Notes under the pieces: generated by a model
What the model was told of the DNA's origin: nothing
What the model saw: only the letters and a program-made list of their open reading frames with translations
Databases searched by the model: none
From: Rhizobium laguerreae
GTDB taxonomy: Bacteria; Pseudomonadota; Alphaproteobacteria; Rhizobiales; Rhizobiaceae
DNA: 64,000 nt
Direction of reading: 5' to 3'
Assembly (NCBI RefSeq): GCF_002008165.1
Contig: NZ_MRDM01000015.1
Location: 107,805 to 171,804 of the forward strand
Program-made: the position numbers and the translations under genes
Shown here: positions 63,726 through 64,000 of the stretch, one piece after another
Numbering within the stretch: the stretch's first letter is position 1
Layout: every line of letters begins with the position of its first letter

Positions 63726-64000
63726 GGCCTGCTCGAAAGCGGGAGGTGGTGAAGGACATGTGTCGGAAAGACGGTCTAGCAGGCTGCTGAAAAACGCTCT
63801 GGCTTTTGGGTTGAACCGATGATTCCCTGGGGTCGCAACAACGACGAGTTGCTCAACGAAAGCCTGTTTTTCGGCCTCGATCATGCCCGAAGCGCGCCAT
63901 TGCTGAATGGACGGACGATTACAATCCTGTTTCATAACGCCCATCTTTCTATGTTGTTGAAGGGAATAAGTTTTCCTGATCTGGATGCGATCCTGTGGGG
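63726..64000. other. IS remnants at the window end
   Basis: 63730-63775 encodes RPARKREVVKDMCRKDG, the start of an IS3-type OrfB, then stops. The remainder is unassigned, with a possible IS end around GGCTGCTGAAAAACG. Confidence 0.4.

Overview
The window reads as part of a rhizobial (Rhizobium/Sinorhizobium/Agrobacterium group, Alphaproteobacteria) symbiotic plasmid or symbiosis region. Evidence: three copies of a NifA/sigma-54 nifH-type promoter carrying the first codons of nifH, an ACC deaminase gene (acdS), a blc (attKLM) gamma-butyrolactone/AHL-lactonase operon, betaine and amino-acid ABC transporters, an orphan RepA-like protein, relics of hemN and dnaE2, and many insertion-sequence fragments (IS5, IS3, IS6, IS66, IS481, ISNCY types). 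Much of the window is accessory DNA with truncated and frameshifted genes.

Layout. 0-4 kb: a minus-strand operon (amino-acid ABC transporter, RidA-like protein, amidohydrolase running off the window start). 4-9 kb: relics of a betaine-demethylase region, an AbiEi/AbiEii-like toxin-antitoxin pair with a frameshifted toxin, and phage-like relics. 9-12.7 kb: ProVWX-type betaine importer, an Xre-type regulator and a small conserved protein. 12.8-21.1 kb: IS elements and relics around acdS. 21.2-25.1 kb: a RiPP cluster of Nif11-like precursor, PoyD-like radical-SAM epimerase and B12 radical-SAM C-methyltransferase. 25.2-32.2 kb and 38.9-47.3 kb: two related, partly duplicated operons (split TPP-dependent enzyme, iron alcohol dehydrogenase, class III PHA synthase, CoA-transferase, phasin, acetyl-CoA synthetase, adenylate kinase). 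Between them lie a frameshifted cytochrome-c-like gene, an orphan RepA-like protein with degenerate Walker motifs, and a HAD/phosphoribosyltransferase pair. 48-51.2 kb: an endolysin-like gene split by an IS66 element with an intact 8-bp target duplication. 51.7-56.4 kb: a branched-chain-type ABC transporter (liv). 56.9-62.7 kb: blcR-blcABC and an exported MetX-like hydrolase. 63.2 kb to the end: a MerR/IS3-OrfA chimera.

How the parts work together. The same module, a NifA upstream site (TGT-N10-ACA), a -24/-12 promoter and a nifH 5' fragment joined to the start of a CoA-transferase gene, stands in front of three units: the RiPP cluster, the first polyester operon and the CoA-transferase of the second. 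This suggests, by inference, that all three are expressed under nitrogen-fixing conditions. The two polyester operons look like halves of one ancestral operon (TPP enzyme A and B, Fe-ADH, PhaE, PhaC, CoA-transferase, phasin, Acs, Adk) rearranged by recombination with the nif module. The Fe-ADH resembles the blc-operon gamma-hydroxybutyrate dehydrogenase in the same window, so a hydroxyacid polyester such as one containing 4-hydroxybutyrate is a reasonable hypothesis.

The most notable system is the apparently nif-controlled RiPP cluster. All family names come from reading the sequence by eye; no database search was possible.
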